A stretch of DNA of 6,469 nucleotides, from assembly GCA_038124765.1 (NCBI GenBank), contig JAYPCO010000048.1, positions 1 through 6,469 of the forward strand, read 5' to 3'. The stretch comes from HIMB59 sp038124765 (lineage in GTDB: Bacteria > Pseudomonadota > Alphaproteobacteria > HIMB59). The notes beneath the pieces are model-generated. The model made no database searches. It saw only the letters and a list, made by a program, of their open reading frames with translations, and was not told the origin of the DNA. The translations under genes and the position numbers were made by a program. Of this stretch, positions 1 to 5,651 are shown one piece after another; position 1 is the stretch's first letter; each line of letters starts with the position of its first letter.

Positions 1-1337
1 GTATAAAATCCTTTGACGGGCTGAATATAAGGACCTTGAACCTCCAAACATCTTTGAAATTCCATTTCATCAGTATCAACTAAACCTTTATGAGGATTTT
101 CAATTGCCCAAACCATCCCTGCCAAAACAGCAGAAGTAACCTGAAGACCTGTTGCGTTTTGATAAGGAGCTAATTGAATAGTGTCTGCGTTTGAAAGTTG
201 AGAGCCATACCAATAGGCATTTTTGTCGTGTCCGTACAACAAAACTCCCAACTCATCAATTCCAGAGAGTATTTCATTCTCTTTATAAATGTAGTGCTTA
301 TGATGAGCCTCACCTTTTCCTATGGACTCTAGGGAAGATATCACTGCATCATCACATGGGTGGTAGGCATAATGGCAAGTTGGTCGATACTTAGGATTAT
401 TTTTATCTCCTAAAGTAAAATAATCCGCTATGGAAATTGATTCATTATGAGTTACTAAGAATGAGTATTGAGCCCCTAAGGTTGGACACCAAGTTTTAAC
501 CATTGTATTCATACCTGGTCTATTTAAATAGATAGCTGATTTACATCCATCAGCGTGAAATTGAGCTCCTAATGGTATTTTTTTTTCATGTGTTCCCCAC
601 CCTAATTCTGATGGTTGATAAAAGCCCTCTGAGATAAAGCCCTCCACAGACCAAGTATTCCAAAATTCATCTGAGGGTTTTTTATTTAATATTGTCTGAG
701 TGTCTCTTTCAGCGATATGTATCCCTTTAACTTTAGATTGGGCCATTAATGCTGCCCACTCTTCGCGAGAGTTAGGTGCTTTTGATAAAATGCCTAAATC
801 TTTTGCTAAATTTAATAATGCTTGTTTTACGAACCAATTGACCATTCCAGGATTAGCACCACAACAACTTACTGCTGTTGAATTTAACTGTGTCTCATCT
901 CTAAATTGTCTGAGTCTTTCTCTTAAATTATAATTTGTTCTAAGAGCAATATCTGTATTTGTATCTGAATAAAAACCCTTCCACTCCTCTATTACAGTAT
1001 CAACATATAAAATATTTTTTTGCTGGCAGTATTGAATTAAATCTCTTGAGGACGTATCAACAGAAAGATTAATACAAAAACCTTCATTATCATTAACAAA
1101 GATTTTGTTCAAAACTGATTTATAGTTTTCAATAGTTAATTCCTCTTGAATATAATTAGCTCCGTGAATACTAATATATTCTTGGACTTGGGGGTTGGGG
1201 TCTATAACAAATACTTTTGCTGGATCAAAGTTAAAATGCCTTTCAACAAGAGGCATTGTTCCTCTTCCAATCGAACCCAATCCAACGAATACAACAGGTC
1301 CCTTAATAGAATGGTATTTGATATAGGAGTCTGACAT
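1..1337 (-). CDS. hss: Homospermidine synthase (3' end cut by window edge)
   Basis: This is a cytoplasmic NAD-dependent enzyme of polyamine synthesis. The family makes homospermidine from two putrescines with release of ammonia, or from spermidine plus putrescine. The ATG lies at 1337-1335, and 445 complete codons are present without a stop; bacterial members are about 470-480 residues, so only the C-terminal tip is missing. An N-terminal Rossmann motif VGLGSIGRG is at residues 18-26. Residues Asp94, Glu117, Asn162 (in GANPGMV), Glu210, Trp229, Glu237, His297 and Asp361 fall at or next to the positions I recall as active-site residues of the Blastochloris viridis enzyme, whose key feature is a tryptophan that holds the substrate amine. 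A weak GAG lies 9 bases before the ATG. The small exported-protein gene ends 41 bases upstream on the same strand, so co-transcription is possible. The saccharopine-dehydrogenase-like Rossmann fold is shared with other enzymes, but the residue match makes this call firm. Confidence 0.93.
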   Translation of the reverse strand, partial: MSDSYIKYHSIKGPVVFVGLGSIGRGTMPLVERHFNFDPAKVFVIDPNPQVQEYISIHGANYIQEELTIENYKSVLNKIFVNDNEGFCINLSVDTSSRDLIQYCQQKNILYVDTVIEEWKGFYSDTNTDIALRTNYNLRERLRQFRDETQLNSTAVSCCGANPGMVNWFVKQALLNLAKDLGILSKAPNSREEWAALMAQSKVKGIHIAERDTQTILNKKPSDEFWNTWSVEGFISEGFYQPSELGWGTHEKKIPLGAQFHADGCKSAIYLNRPGMNTMVKTWCPTLGAQYSFLVTHNESISIADYFTLGDKNNPKYRPTCHYAYHPCDDAVISSLESIGKGEAHHKHYIYKENEILSGIDELGVLLYGHDKNAYWYGSQLSNADTIQLAPYQNATGLQVTSAVLAGMVWAIENPHKGLVDTDEMEFQRCLEVQGPYIQPVKGFY

Positions 1338-1378
1338 TTATTTACTCATATAAATTAAAAATAAAAAAAAACTATTTA

Positions 1379-1762
1379 TTATTTTGAACAGCTATAAAAA
1401 AAATAGATAACTGTTCCCATATTATTGGCATTGTCCATTTTTAAACGACTGGCATATCCATTATTTTGATCCAAAAAATAATAATCAATTTGAGTTTCAC
1501 TGATATTGCTTGATTTTAAGAAAGTATCGAACTCATAAAATTTTAATTCTTTTCCACCCCAGTTCATTAAGCTTGTTTCATTATCTACTTGGACTGGGAT
1601 AGTGTTATTGCATTGTTTGCCTACATCCTTTTCCACTTCACCATTTCTAAAATAGGTAATTTCTCTAGACTTACATTTACATTGATAGTTAGTCACTTCT
1701 GCTAGAAGGAAGCTTGGCAGCAAAATTAGAAGGATAGTTAAATATTTCAAAGTTTTTAACAT
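1379..1762 (-). CDS. Small exported protein of unknown function, four cysteines
   Basis: I do not recognise a family. The 127-residue product begins with a clear Sec signal peptide: Lys3 and Lys6, a hydrophobic core at about residues 8-20, and a likely cut after Ala21 (SFLLA/EVT). The roughly 106-residue mature part has four cysteines, at 28, 30, 51 and 125. That is an even number, which could form two disulfides in the periplasm. No cysteine follows the signal cleavage site directly, so it is not an obvious lipoprotein. The C-terminus (IYFFYSCSK) is short and hydrophobic and looks like a final beta strand. No Shine-Dalgarno is visible before the ATG at 1762. The gene lies 41 bases upstream of hss on the same strand and diverges from the ammonium transporter. 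The signal peptide and good codon continuity support a real gene; its role is unknown. Confidence 0.7.
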   Translation of the reverse strand: MLKTLKYLTILLILLPSFLLAEVTNYQCKCKSREITYFRNGEVEKDVGKQCNNTIPVQVDNETSLMNWGGKELKFYEFDTFLKSSNISETQIDYYFLDQNNGYASRLKMDNANNMGTVIYFFYSCSK

Positions 1763-1843
1763 TAATTAAATATGTCTAATAAGAATAGCAAAGATTAGTT
1801 TTTTACATAACAAAACTATTCACTGATCGCTATTTTAGCACTC
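1763..1843. promoter_or_regulatory. Divergent promoter region of the small exported protein gene and amt
   Basis: These 81 bases separate two divergent starts, so they must hold promoters for both. On the plus strand a TATTTT element at 1831-1836 ends 7 bases before the amt ATG. If it is the -10 element, transcription would begin at or beside the start codon and the amt message would be leaderless, which fits the lack of a Shine-Dalgarno in TTTTAGCACTC before the ATG. A matching -35 at the right distance is not clear (TTTACA at 1802-1807 is too far away). I see no sigma-54 GG-N10-GC element of the kind that drives nitrogen-regulated amt genes in enterobacteria. Confidence 0.35.
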
Positions 1844-3037
1844 ATGGAAACTTTAGTAAATCAATCAAATGTCTTATTTATATTAATCGGTGCAATCTTA
1901 GTTTTATTTATGCACGCAGGTTTTGCGTTCTTAGAAGTGGGTACAGTTCGTGAAAAAAATCAAGTTAATGCACTATCTAAAATTCTTGCAGATTTTTGCA
2001 TATCAACCATCGCCTATTTTTTTATCGGTTATACTATTTCATATGGTCTAAATTTTTATGATACAGCATCAACATTAAGTGAACAAAGTGCTTATGATAT
2101 TGTAAAGTTTTTCTTTTTATTAACATTTGCTGCAGCCATACCTGCTATTATTTCTGGTGGAATTGCTGAAAGAGCCAAGTTTAATCCACAATTAGCAGCT
2201 TCTTTTTTAGTAGTAGGTTTTGTCTATCCTTTTTATGAAGGAATTGTTTGGAACGGAAATTATGGGATACAAGCTTGGTTGGAAAGTGCGTTTGGTTATG
2301 CTTTTCATGACTTCGCAGGCTCTATCGTTGTTCATGCAGTCGGTGGGTGGTTAGCTTTAACGGCAGTCATCGCACTAGGAGCAAGAAAGGGTAGATATAC
2401 AAAAGAAGGTCGTCTTATTGCTATTCCTCCATCGAGTATTCCTTTTTTAGCTTTAGGCTCTTGGATACTTGTTGTGGGATGGTTTGGTTTTAATGTGATG
2501 TCAGCACAAACATTAGAAGGTATATCTGGCTTAGTTGCTGTTAACTCTTTAATGGCTATGGTAGGTGGAACACTTTCAGGTTTATTTTTTGGAAAGAATG
2601 ACCCTGGATTTTTATACAACGGTCCACTTGCAGGTTTAGTTGCGGTATGTGCAGGATCTGATCTTTTCCATCCTCTTGGTGCTTTAGTCGTAGGACTCGT
2701 AGCTGGATTTATTTTCGTATACACATTTAATTTAACTCAAAATAAGTGGAAAATTGATGATGTGCTGGGTGTCTGGCCTTTACATGGTTTATGTGGGACA
2801 TGGGGCGGTATAGCTGCGGGTATCTTTGGTCTTGAGTTTTTCGGTGGTTTAGGTGGTGTAAGCTTTACAGCACAATTGATTGGTACCGCTGGTGGTATTG
2901 CAGTTGCGCTTCTAGGTGGTTTTATAGTTTATAAAATTGTCGATAGACTTTTAGGTCTTAGATTGTCAGCTGAGGAAGAATTCCAAGGTGCTGATTTATC
3001 AATTCATAAAATATATTCTACCTCTTCAGAAAAATAG
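1844..3037 (+). CDS. amt: Ammonium transporter, Amt/MEP/Rh family
   Basis: This inner-membrane channel protein takes up ammonium; the family works as a trimer. The 397 residues give about 11 hydrophobic membrane segments, from residue 8 to about 367. Family signatures are present: FAFLEVGTVREKN (28-39) at the end of the first helix, the conserved Asp156 in FHDFAGS, the first pore histidine His164 (VVH), GWFGFN (212-217), and the second pore histidine His314 in PLHGLCGTWGG. The C-terminal cytoplasmic tail (EEEFQGADLSIH) keeps the conserved Gly/Asp region that couples subunits. There is no added N-terminal signal peptide of the E. coli AmtB type. FLEVG in helix 1 resembles an environmental Amt subgroup I associate with marine proteobacteria rather than AmtB itself. 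No glnK/PII gene is adjacent, so any PII partner is encoded elsewhere. The gene is convergent with the next one, 15 bases apart. Confidence 0.96.
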   Translation: METLVNQSNVLFILIGAILVLFMHAGFAFLEVGTVREKNQVNALSKILADFCISTIAYFFIGYTISYGLNFYDTASTLSEQSAYDIVKFFFLLTFAAAIPAIISGGIAERAKFNPQLAASFLVVGFVYPFYEGIVWNGNYGIQAWLESAFGYAFHDFAGSIVVHAVGGWLALTAVIALGARKGRYTKEGRLIAIPPSSIPFLALGSWILVVGWFGFNVMSAQTLEGISGLVAVNSLMAMVGGTLSGLFFGKNDPGFLYNGPLAGLVAVCAGSDLFHPLGALVVGLVAGFIFVYTFNLTQNKWKIDDVLGVWPLHGLCGTWGGIAAGIFGLEFFGGLGGVSFTAQLIGTAGGIAVALLGGFIVYKIVDRLLGLRLSAEEEFQGADLSIHKIYSTSSEK

Positions 3038-3052
3038 TATTTTAAAGAATTT

Positions 3053-3628
3053 TTAATGATGGCTCTGGCCATCTTTCATCATTCTTTCGTGAACAGCTTG
3101 CATGCCACGTGCTGCCATATCGCTGACTTCTGAGGCATGTTGTTGAAGAGCTGCCACAATTGCTGGATCATTGGAGGTTTGGATAACCTGCACACCTTTA
3201 TCAGTAGAAATAACCTCTGTTTCAATTTTATCATAATTTTCAAAAAGTATATTTAATGTGGGTGTTTGAATAATAACTTGCGGGTTTCTATTTTCTTGTA
3301 ATCTAGTTAACATCATTGATACATGGCTAATGATATTTTCTCTTAAACTTTCATTTTCAGTCTCAGTGATTGTTACGATCCCGTTTTCTATATTTTCAAC
3401 TGTTCTTATAATGTCTTTATGATTATTAAATATATTCTTTAAATCGTTAATTTCGGTATCTGTGGTATCTACTCCTTGAAGCCCAGGCATATTAACTTCA
3501 TCATGTCCATTCATTGTCATATGGTGAGAGGAGTGATTTTCTTGTTTGTGCATATACCAAAATGCACTTATTAATCCTGCCAAAAAAACAAGCAAGAGAA
3601 GTAAAATTTTAAAAATATTTGATTTCAT
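3053..3628 (-). CDS. Membrane-anchored His/Met-rich protein with a duplicated domain, function unknown
   Basis: I recognise no named family. The 191-residue product has one N-terminal membrane segment (about residues 6-26, after Lys3 and Lys7) with no obvious cleavage site, so the rest probably sits in the periplasm as an anchored domain. A short linker rich in histidine and methionine follows (His27, 32, 35, 36, 42; Met37, 39, 47), and the C-terminus ends QSHH, which suggests metal contact. The soluble part is an internal duplication: residues 66-106 align without gaps to 128-168 at an offset of 62. Shared residues include Phe67/129, Asn69/131, Ile73/135, Gly83/145, Ile87/149, His102/164 and Ser104/166. 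Its last third (EVSDMAARGMQAVHERM) is probably helical. The start is ATG at 3628, with no Shine-Dalgarno. A perfect FNR-type site upstream suggests induction at low oxygen. Copper or heme handling is a guess; only the anchor and duplication are seen. Confidence 0.82.
   Translation of the reverse strand: MKSNIFKILLLLLVFLAGLISAFWYMHKQENHSSHHMTMNGHDEVNMPGLQGVDTTDTEINDLKNIFNNHKDIIRTVENIENGIVTITETENESLRENIISHVSMMLTRLQENRNPQVIIQTPTLNILFENYDKIETEVISTDKGVQVIQTSNDPAIVAALQQHASEVSDMAARGMQAVHERMMKDGQSHH
3058..3073 (+). terminator. Short hairpin at the amt / His-rich gene convergence
   Basis: GATGGC-TCTG-GCCATC is a perfect 6-bp stem with a 4-base loop, starting 21 bases after the amt stop codon. On the plus strand it is followed by TTTCATCATTCTTTC, a weak U-rich run, so it could act as the amt terminator. 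It lies inside the last codons of the opposing gene (encoding DGQSHH), so coding constraint alone could produce it. No better hairpin exists in the 15-base spacer. Confidence 0.3.
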
Positions 3629-3640
3629 AACTATAGAGCG

Positions 3641-3646
3641 AATGTA
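3641..3646 (-). promoter_or_regulatory. Possible -10 element for the His/Met-rich gene
   Basis: Read on the minus strand this is TACATT, matching TATAAT at four of six positions. It predicts transcription from an A at about 3634. That start lies 41.5 bases from the centre of the FNR-type palindrome, the classic class II activator spacing. The leader would be only about 6 bases, which fits the absence of a Shine-Dalgarno before the ATG at 3628. Confidence 0.4.
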
Positions 3647-3668
3647 GCTTTAATTCATAAATTAACCA

Positions 3669-3682
3669 TTGATATAAATCAA
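3669..3682. promoter_or_regulatory. FNR/FixK/Anr-type operator, perfect palindrome
   Basis: TTGAT-ATAA-ATCAA matches the published consensus TTGAT-N4-ATCAA of the oxygen-sensing regulator FNR and its relatives (Anr, FnrL, FixK) at all ten defined bases. It sits in the 171-base divergent spacer, with its centre 47.5 bases from the ATG of the His/Met-rich membrane protein and about 124 bases from the ATG of the dehydrogenase operon. With the TACATT -10 element it fits activation of the minus-strand gene. An effect on the divergent operon is possible but not indicated by spacing. Which family member binds cannot be told from the site alone. Confidence 0.65.
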
Positions 3683-3692
3683 ATTTTTATTC

Positions 3693-3743
3693 TTTTTTAT
3701 GAACTCTAAGACTCATTTATCGTCATGCATAACTCATAAAAAA
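3693..3743. repeat. A+T-rich inverted repeat in the divergent spacer
   Basis: TTTTTTATGA (3693-3702) is the reverse complement of TCATAAAAAA (3734-3743), with 31 bases between. The loop holds two copies of ACTCAT (3711-3716 and 3732-3737). The arms are nearly all A/T, so this may simply reflect composition; a regulator site or a weak RNA structure upstream of the dehydrogenase operon is also possible. Confidence 0.25.
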
Positions 3744-3784
3744 AGTAGATATTTAAATTTAAAAATAGTTTAGATTTTTGATAT

Positions 3785-3796
3785 AGGAATGGGGGT
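3785..3796 (+). promoter_or_regulatory. Ribosome binding site of the dehydrogenase gene
   Basis: AGGAATGGGGGT precedes the ATG at 3800. The GGGGG run (3791-3795) can pair with the CCUCC of the 16S tail through one G-U pair, at a spacing of 4 bases; AGGA (3785-3788) lies 11 bases away. It is one of the few recognisable ribosome sites in the window and supports this start. Confidence 0.45.
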
Positions 3797-3799
3797 CTC

Positions 3800-4741
3800 A
3801 TGAAGATAGGCTTTATTGGTCTTGGAAATGTTGGCGGTAAGCTCGCTAGCAATTTATTAAACAATCAATTTGATTTAACGGTTTTAGATAAAGATACCGA
3901 AGTATTAGAAAAATTTAAAAAACTAGGAGCAAAAACGACTTCATCAATTGCAACTTTAGTAAGCCAGTGTGAAATGATCATCACATGCCTCCCTTCCCCG
4001 CAAGCCTGCAAAGATGTCTTGGAATCTGAAGATGGAATAATAAATCATATTAAAGAAGGTCAGATTTGGGCAGAGATGAGCACTACTGAAGAGGAACAAT
4101 TAAAAAAACATGCAAAATTAATTGAAGCAAAAAATGCAATCGCTTTAGAAGCCCCTGTGAGTGGTGGTTGTCATCGTGCAGCTACCGGTAATATTTCTAT
4201 TTTTATCGGTGGAAAACGTGAGGGATTTGAAAAAGCACTTCCCGTGTTAAGTTGTCTTGGTCGACGAATTCTTCATACAGGAGATTTTGGAACTGCATCT
4301 GTTTTAAAAGTAATTACTAACTATCTAGCGACGGTTCATCTCGTAGCGCTGGGAGAGGCTTGGACGATTGCTGCTAAATCCAATTTAGATTTAAATAAAA
4401 CATTTAAAGGTATTGCTGCTTCATCTGGTAATTCATTTGTTCATGAAACAGAAAGCCAAGTAATACTTAATGGTTCCTATAATATAAATTTTACGATGGA
4501 TTTAGTAGAAAAGGATGTTGGCCTATTTGATGGATTGGCAAAAAAACTAGGTGTTGATTTAGAAGTTTCACCTTTGGTTTTAAGTATTATTAAGGATGCT
4601 AAAGAAAAATTTGGAAGCCGTGCCTGGTCATCGATGGTGGTTAAAAGACTTGAGGATAAATTTAATACATCTTTTAGAGCAGCTGGCTATCCAGAAGAAT
4701 TAGTCGATTTTGAAGAAAAAGAGCCCGGATATGAGATTTAA
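3800..4741 (+). CDS. NAD-dependent beta-hydroxyacid dehydrogenase (3-hydroxyisobutyrate dehydrogenase family)
   Basis: This is a cytoplasmic dehydrogenase of the family that oxidises 3-hydroxyisobutyrate, tartronate semialdehyde, L-threonate or sulfolactaldehyde-type substrates. The 313 residues show the N-terminal Rossmann motif GFIGLGNVGG (4-13) and Asp30 at the end of the second strand, which favours NAD over NADP. They also show MST (93-95), the substrate motif APVSGG (118-123), the catalytic Lys170 with Asn174 (LKVITNY), and the conserved Lys238 in LVEKDVGLF. The all-helical C-terminal domain begins near residue 165. It is slightly longer than the usual 290-300 residues because of a C-terminal tail ending EPGYEI. 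It starts a run of four co-directional genes, with the transporter gene 28 bases downstream. The exact substrate cannot be read from the sequence; the family contains many specificities, so no symbol is given. Confidence 0.9.
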   Translation: MKIGFIGLGNVGGKLASNLLNNQFDLTVLDKDTEVLEKFKKLGAKTTSSIATLVSQCEMIITCLPSPQACKDVLESEDGIINHIKEGQIWAEMSTTEEEQLKKHAKLIEAKNAIALEAPVSGGCHRAATGNISIFIGGKREGFEKALPVLSCLGRRILHTGDFGTASVLKVITNYLATVHLVALGEAWTIAAKSNLDLNKTFKGIAASSGNSFVHETESQVILNGSYNINFTMDLVEKDVGLFDGLAKKLGVDLEVSPLVLSIIKDAKEKFGSRAWSSMVVKRLEDKFNTSFRAAGYPEELVDFEEKEPGYEI

Positions 4742-4769
4742 GAATTTAAATAATTTGGTAGTATAAACC

Positions 4770-5618
4770 ATGAATTACATTACCGATGTCATTCTGCCCT
4801 TAGCTTTAGCATTTATCATGTTCACGCTAGGCTTGGGATTATCACTTGCTGACTTTATTCAAATTATTAAAAATCCTAAGAATTTCTTTATTGGTCTTAT
4901 TAGCCAGTTATTCTTTCTGCCGATTGTTGCAATAGCAATTACTATGATTTGGTCGCTACCCACTGAAATTGCCATTGGCCTAATTTTAATTGCTGCAGCT
5001 CCAGGGGGGGTTACCTCTAATATTCTAACATCTTTTGCAAAAGGCGATGTAGCTCTATCTATTTCCCTGACTGCGGTAATGAGTTTATTAAGTGTTATTT
5101 CTATTCCTATAGTTTTAGGAATTTCTTTAGGTTTAATTTCAGATCAGTCTTTAGGATCTATTTCATTATCCAGCATAGCTATTAGTATGTTTTTGATTGT
5201 CACACTGCCAGTTTTATTGGGTATGATTTTTCGAGCTACCTTGTCTTATCTTACTAAAATTATCGAAAAGTGGGCAAAAACAATATCAACTTTATTATTC
5301 GTATTAGTTTTATTGGGTGCCATTTTAGCGGAAAGAGAAAATATCATTAATTACTTTGCTCAAACTGGTTTAGTGGTTTTAGTTTTAAATTTGGCGATGA
5401 TGGTCCTTGCTTATTATTGGGCCAAAGTATTTGGCACAGGTAAGGCGCAACAAAAAGCAATTGCCATAGAATGTGGATTACAAAATGGTACGTTGGCAAT
5501 TTTTGTGGGAACTAGCGTATTTGGTGGAGGGCTATATATAATTCCAGCAGCAACTTACAGCTTAGTGATGTACCTAACCTCTTTGATATTTATTTTTATC
5601 TTTAGAAAAAATAATTAA
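4770..5618 (+). CDS. BASS-family sodium-coupled transporter (bile acid:Na+ symporter type)
   Basis: This inner-membrane protein of 282 residues is almost entirely hydrophobic, with about 9-10 membrane segments. Family signatures are the first crossing region AAAPGGVTSN (75-84), followed by FAKGDVALS, and the second crossing region IECGLQNGTLAI (232-243). There Glu234 and Gln238-Asn239 match the residues that bind sodium in solved BASS structures. Bacterial members move organic anions such as pantoate, pyruvate, other 2-oxo or hydroxy acids and sulfonates; bile acid is only the name-giving substrate. It lies 28 bases after a beta-hydroxyacid dehydrogenase gene, which suggests that this protein imports, or exports, the dehydrogenase's substrate or product. 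That pairing is inference. No strong Shine-Dalgarno precedes the ATG (TTTGGTAGTATAAACC). A run of seven G at 5004-5010 encodes Pro-Gly-Gly of the first motif. Confidence 0.9.
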   Translation: MNYITDVILPLALAFIMFTLGLGLSLADFIQIIKNPKNFFIGLISQLFFLPIVAIAITMIWSLPTEIAIGLILIAAAPGGVTSNILTSFAKGDVALSISLTAVMSLLSVISIPIVLGISLGLISDQSLGSISLSSIAISMFLIVTLPVLLGMIFRATLSYLTKIIEKWAKTISTLLFVLVLLGAILAERENIINYFAQTGLVVLVLNLAMMVLAYYWAKVFGTGKAQQKAIAIECGLQNGTLAIFVGTSVFGGGLYIIPAATYSLVMYLTSLIFIFIFRKNN

Positions 5619-5645
5619 ATAATTTTTTTATATTATTGTTATGAT

Positions 5646-5651
5646 AAGGAG
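5646..5651 (+). promoter_or_regulatory. Shine-Dalgarno AAGGAG overlapping the only possible GTG start
   Basis: AAGGAG is the best ribosome-binding match in the window, but its last G is the first base of the GTG (5651-5653) that opens the oxidoreductase reading frame. An in-frame TAA at 5645-5647 blocks any earlier start. The only other in-frame candidates before the conserved SDTICPWC motif are non-standard (ATT 5654, CTC 5660, ATA 5666). The true start is therefore uncertain: a GTG with unusual spacing, a non-standard codon, or a sequence error near here. Confidence 0.5.

Noticed and set aside
1187..1200. G-rich stretch GGGGGTTGGGG as a possible G-quadruplex
   Set aside because: Only two runs of four or more G are present, with one GG nearby, too few for a stable quadruplex. 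It encodes the DPNPQ segment of the synthase's NAD-binding region.
191..1334. Three short plus-strand open frames (191-394, 700-933, 1146-1334)
   Set aside because: All lie antisense to the homospermidine synthase gene, which is well conserved across the region, and none shows a domain or a ribosome site.
1340..1378. Possible terminator between the small exported protein gene and hss
   Set aside because: The spacer has a long A/T homopolymer (nine T on the minus strand), but only a weak AATAAA/TTTATT arm pair with no G/C, so termination is not supported.
2332..2724. 130-codon open frame on the minus strand
   Set aside because: It lies wholly inside the ammonium transporter gene, whose conserved pore motifs fix the coding strand. 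Its product is Pro/Lys/Thr-rich with no domain, as expected of an antisense shadow.
5606..5634. Possible terminator between the transporter and the oxidoreductase genes
   Set aside because: The T run at 5622-5628 follows a direct repeat of AAATAATT, not an inverted repeat, and there is no G/C stem.
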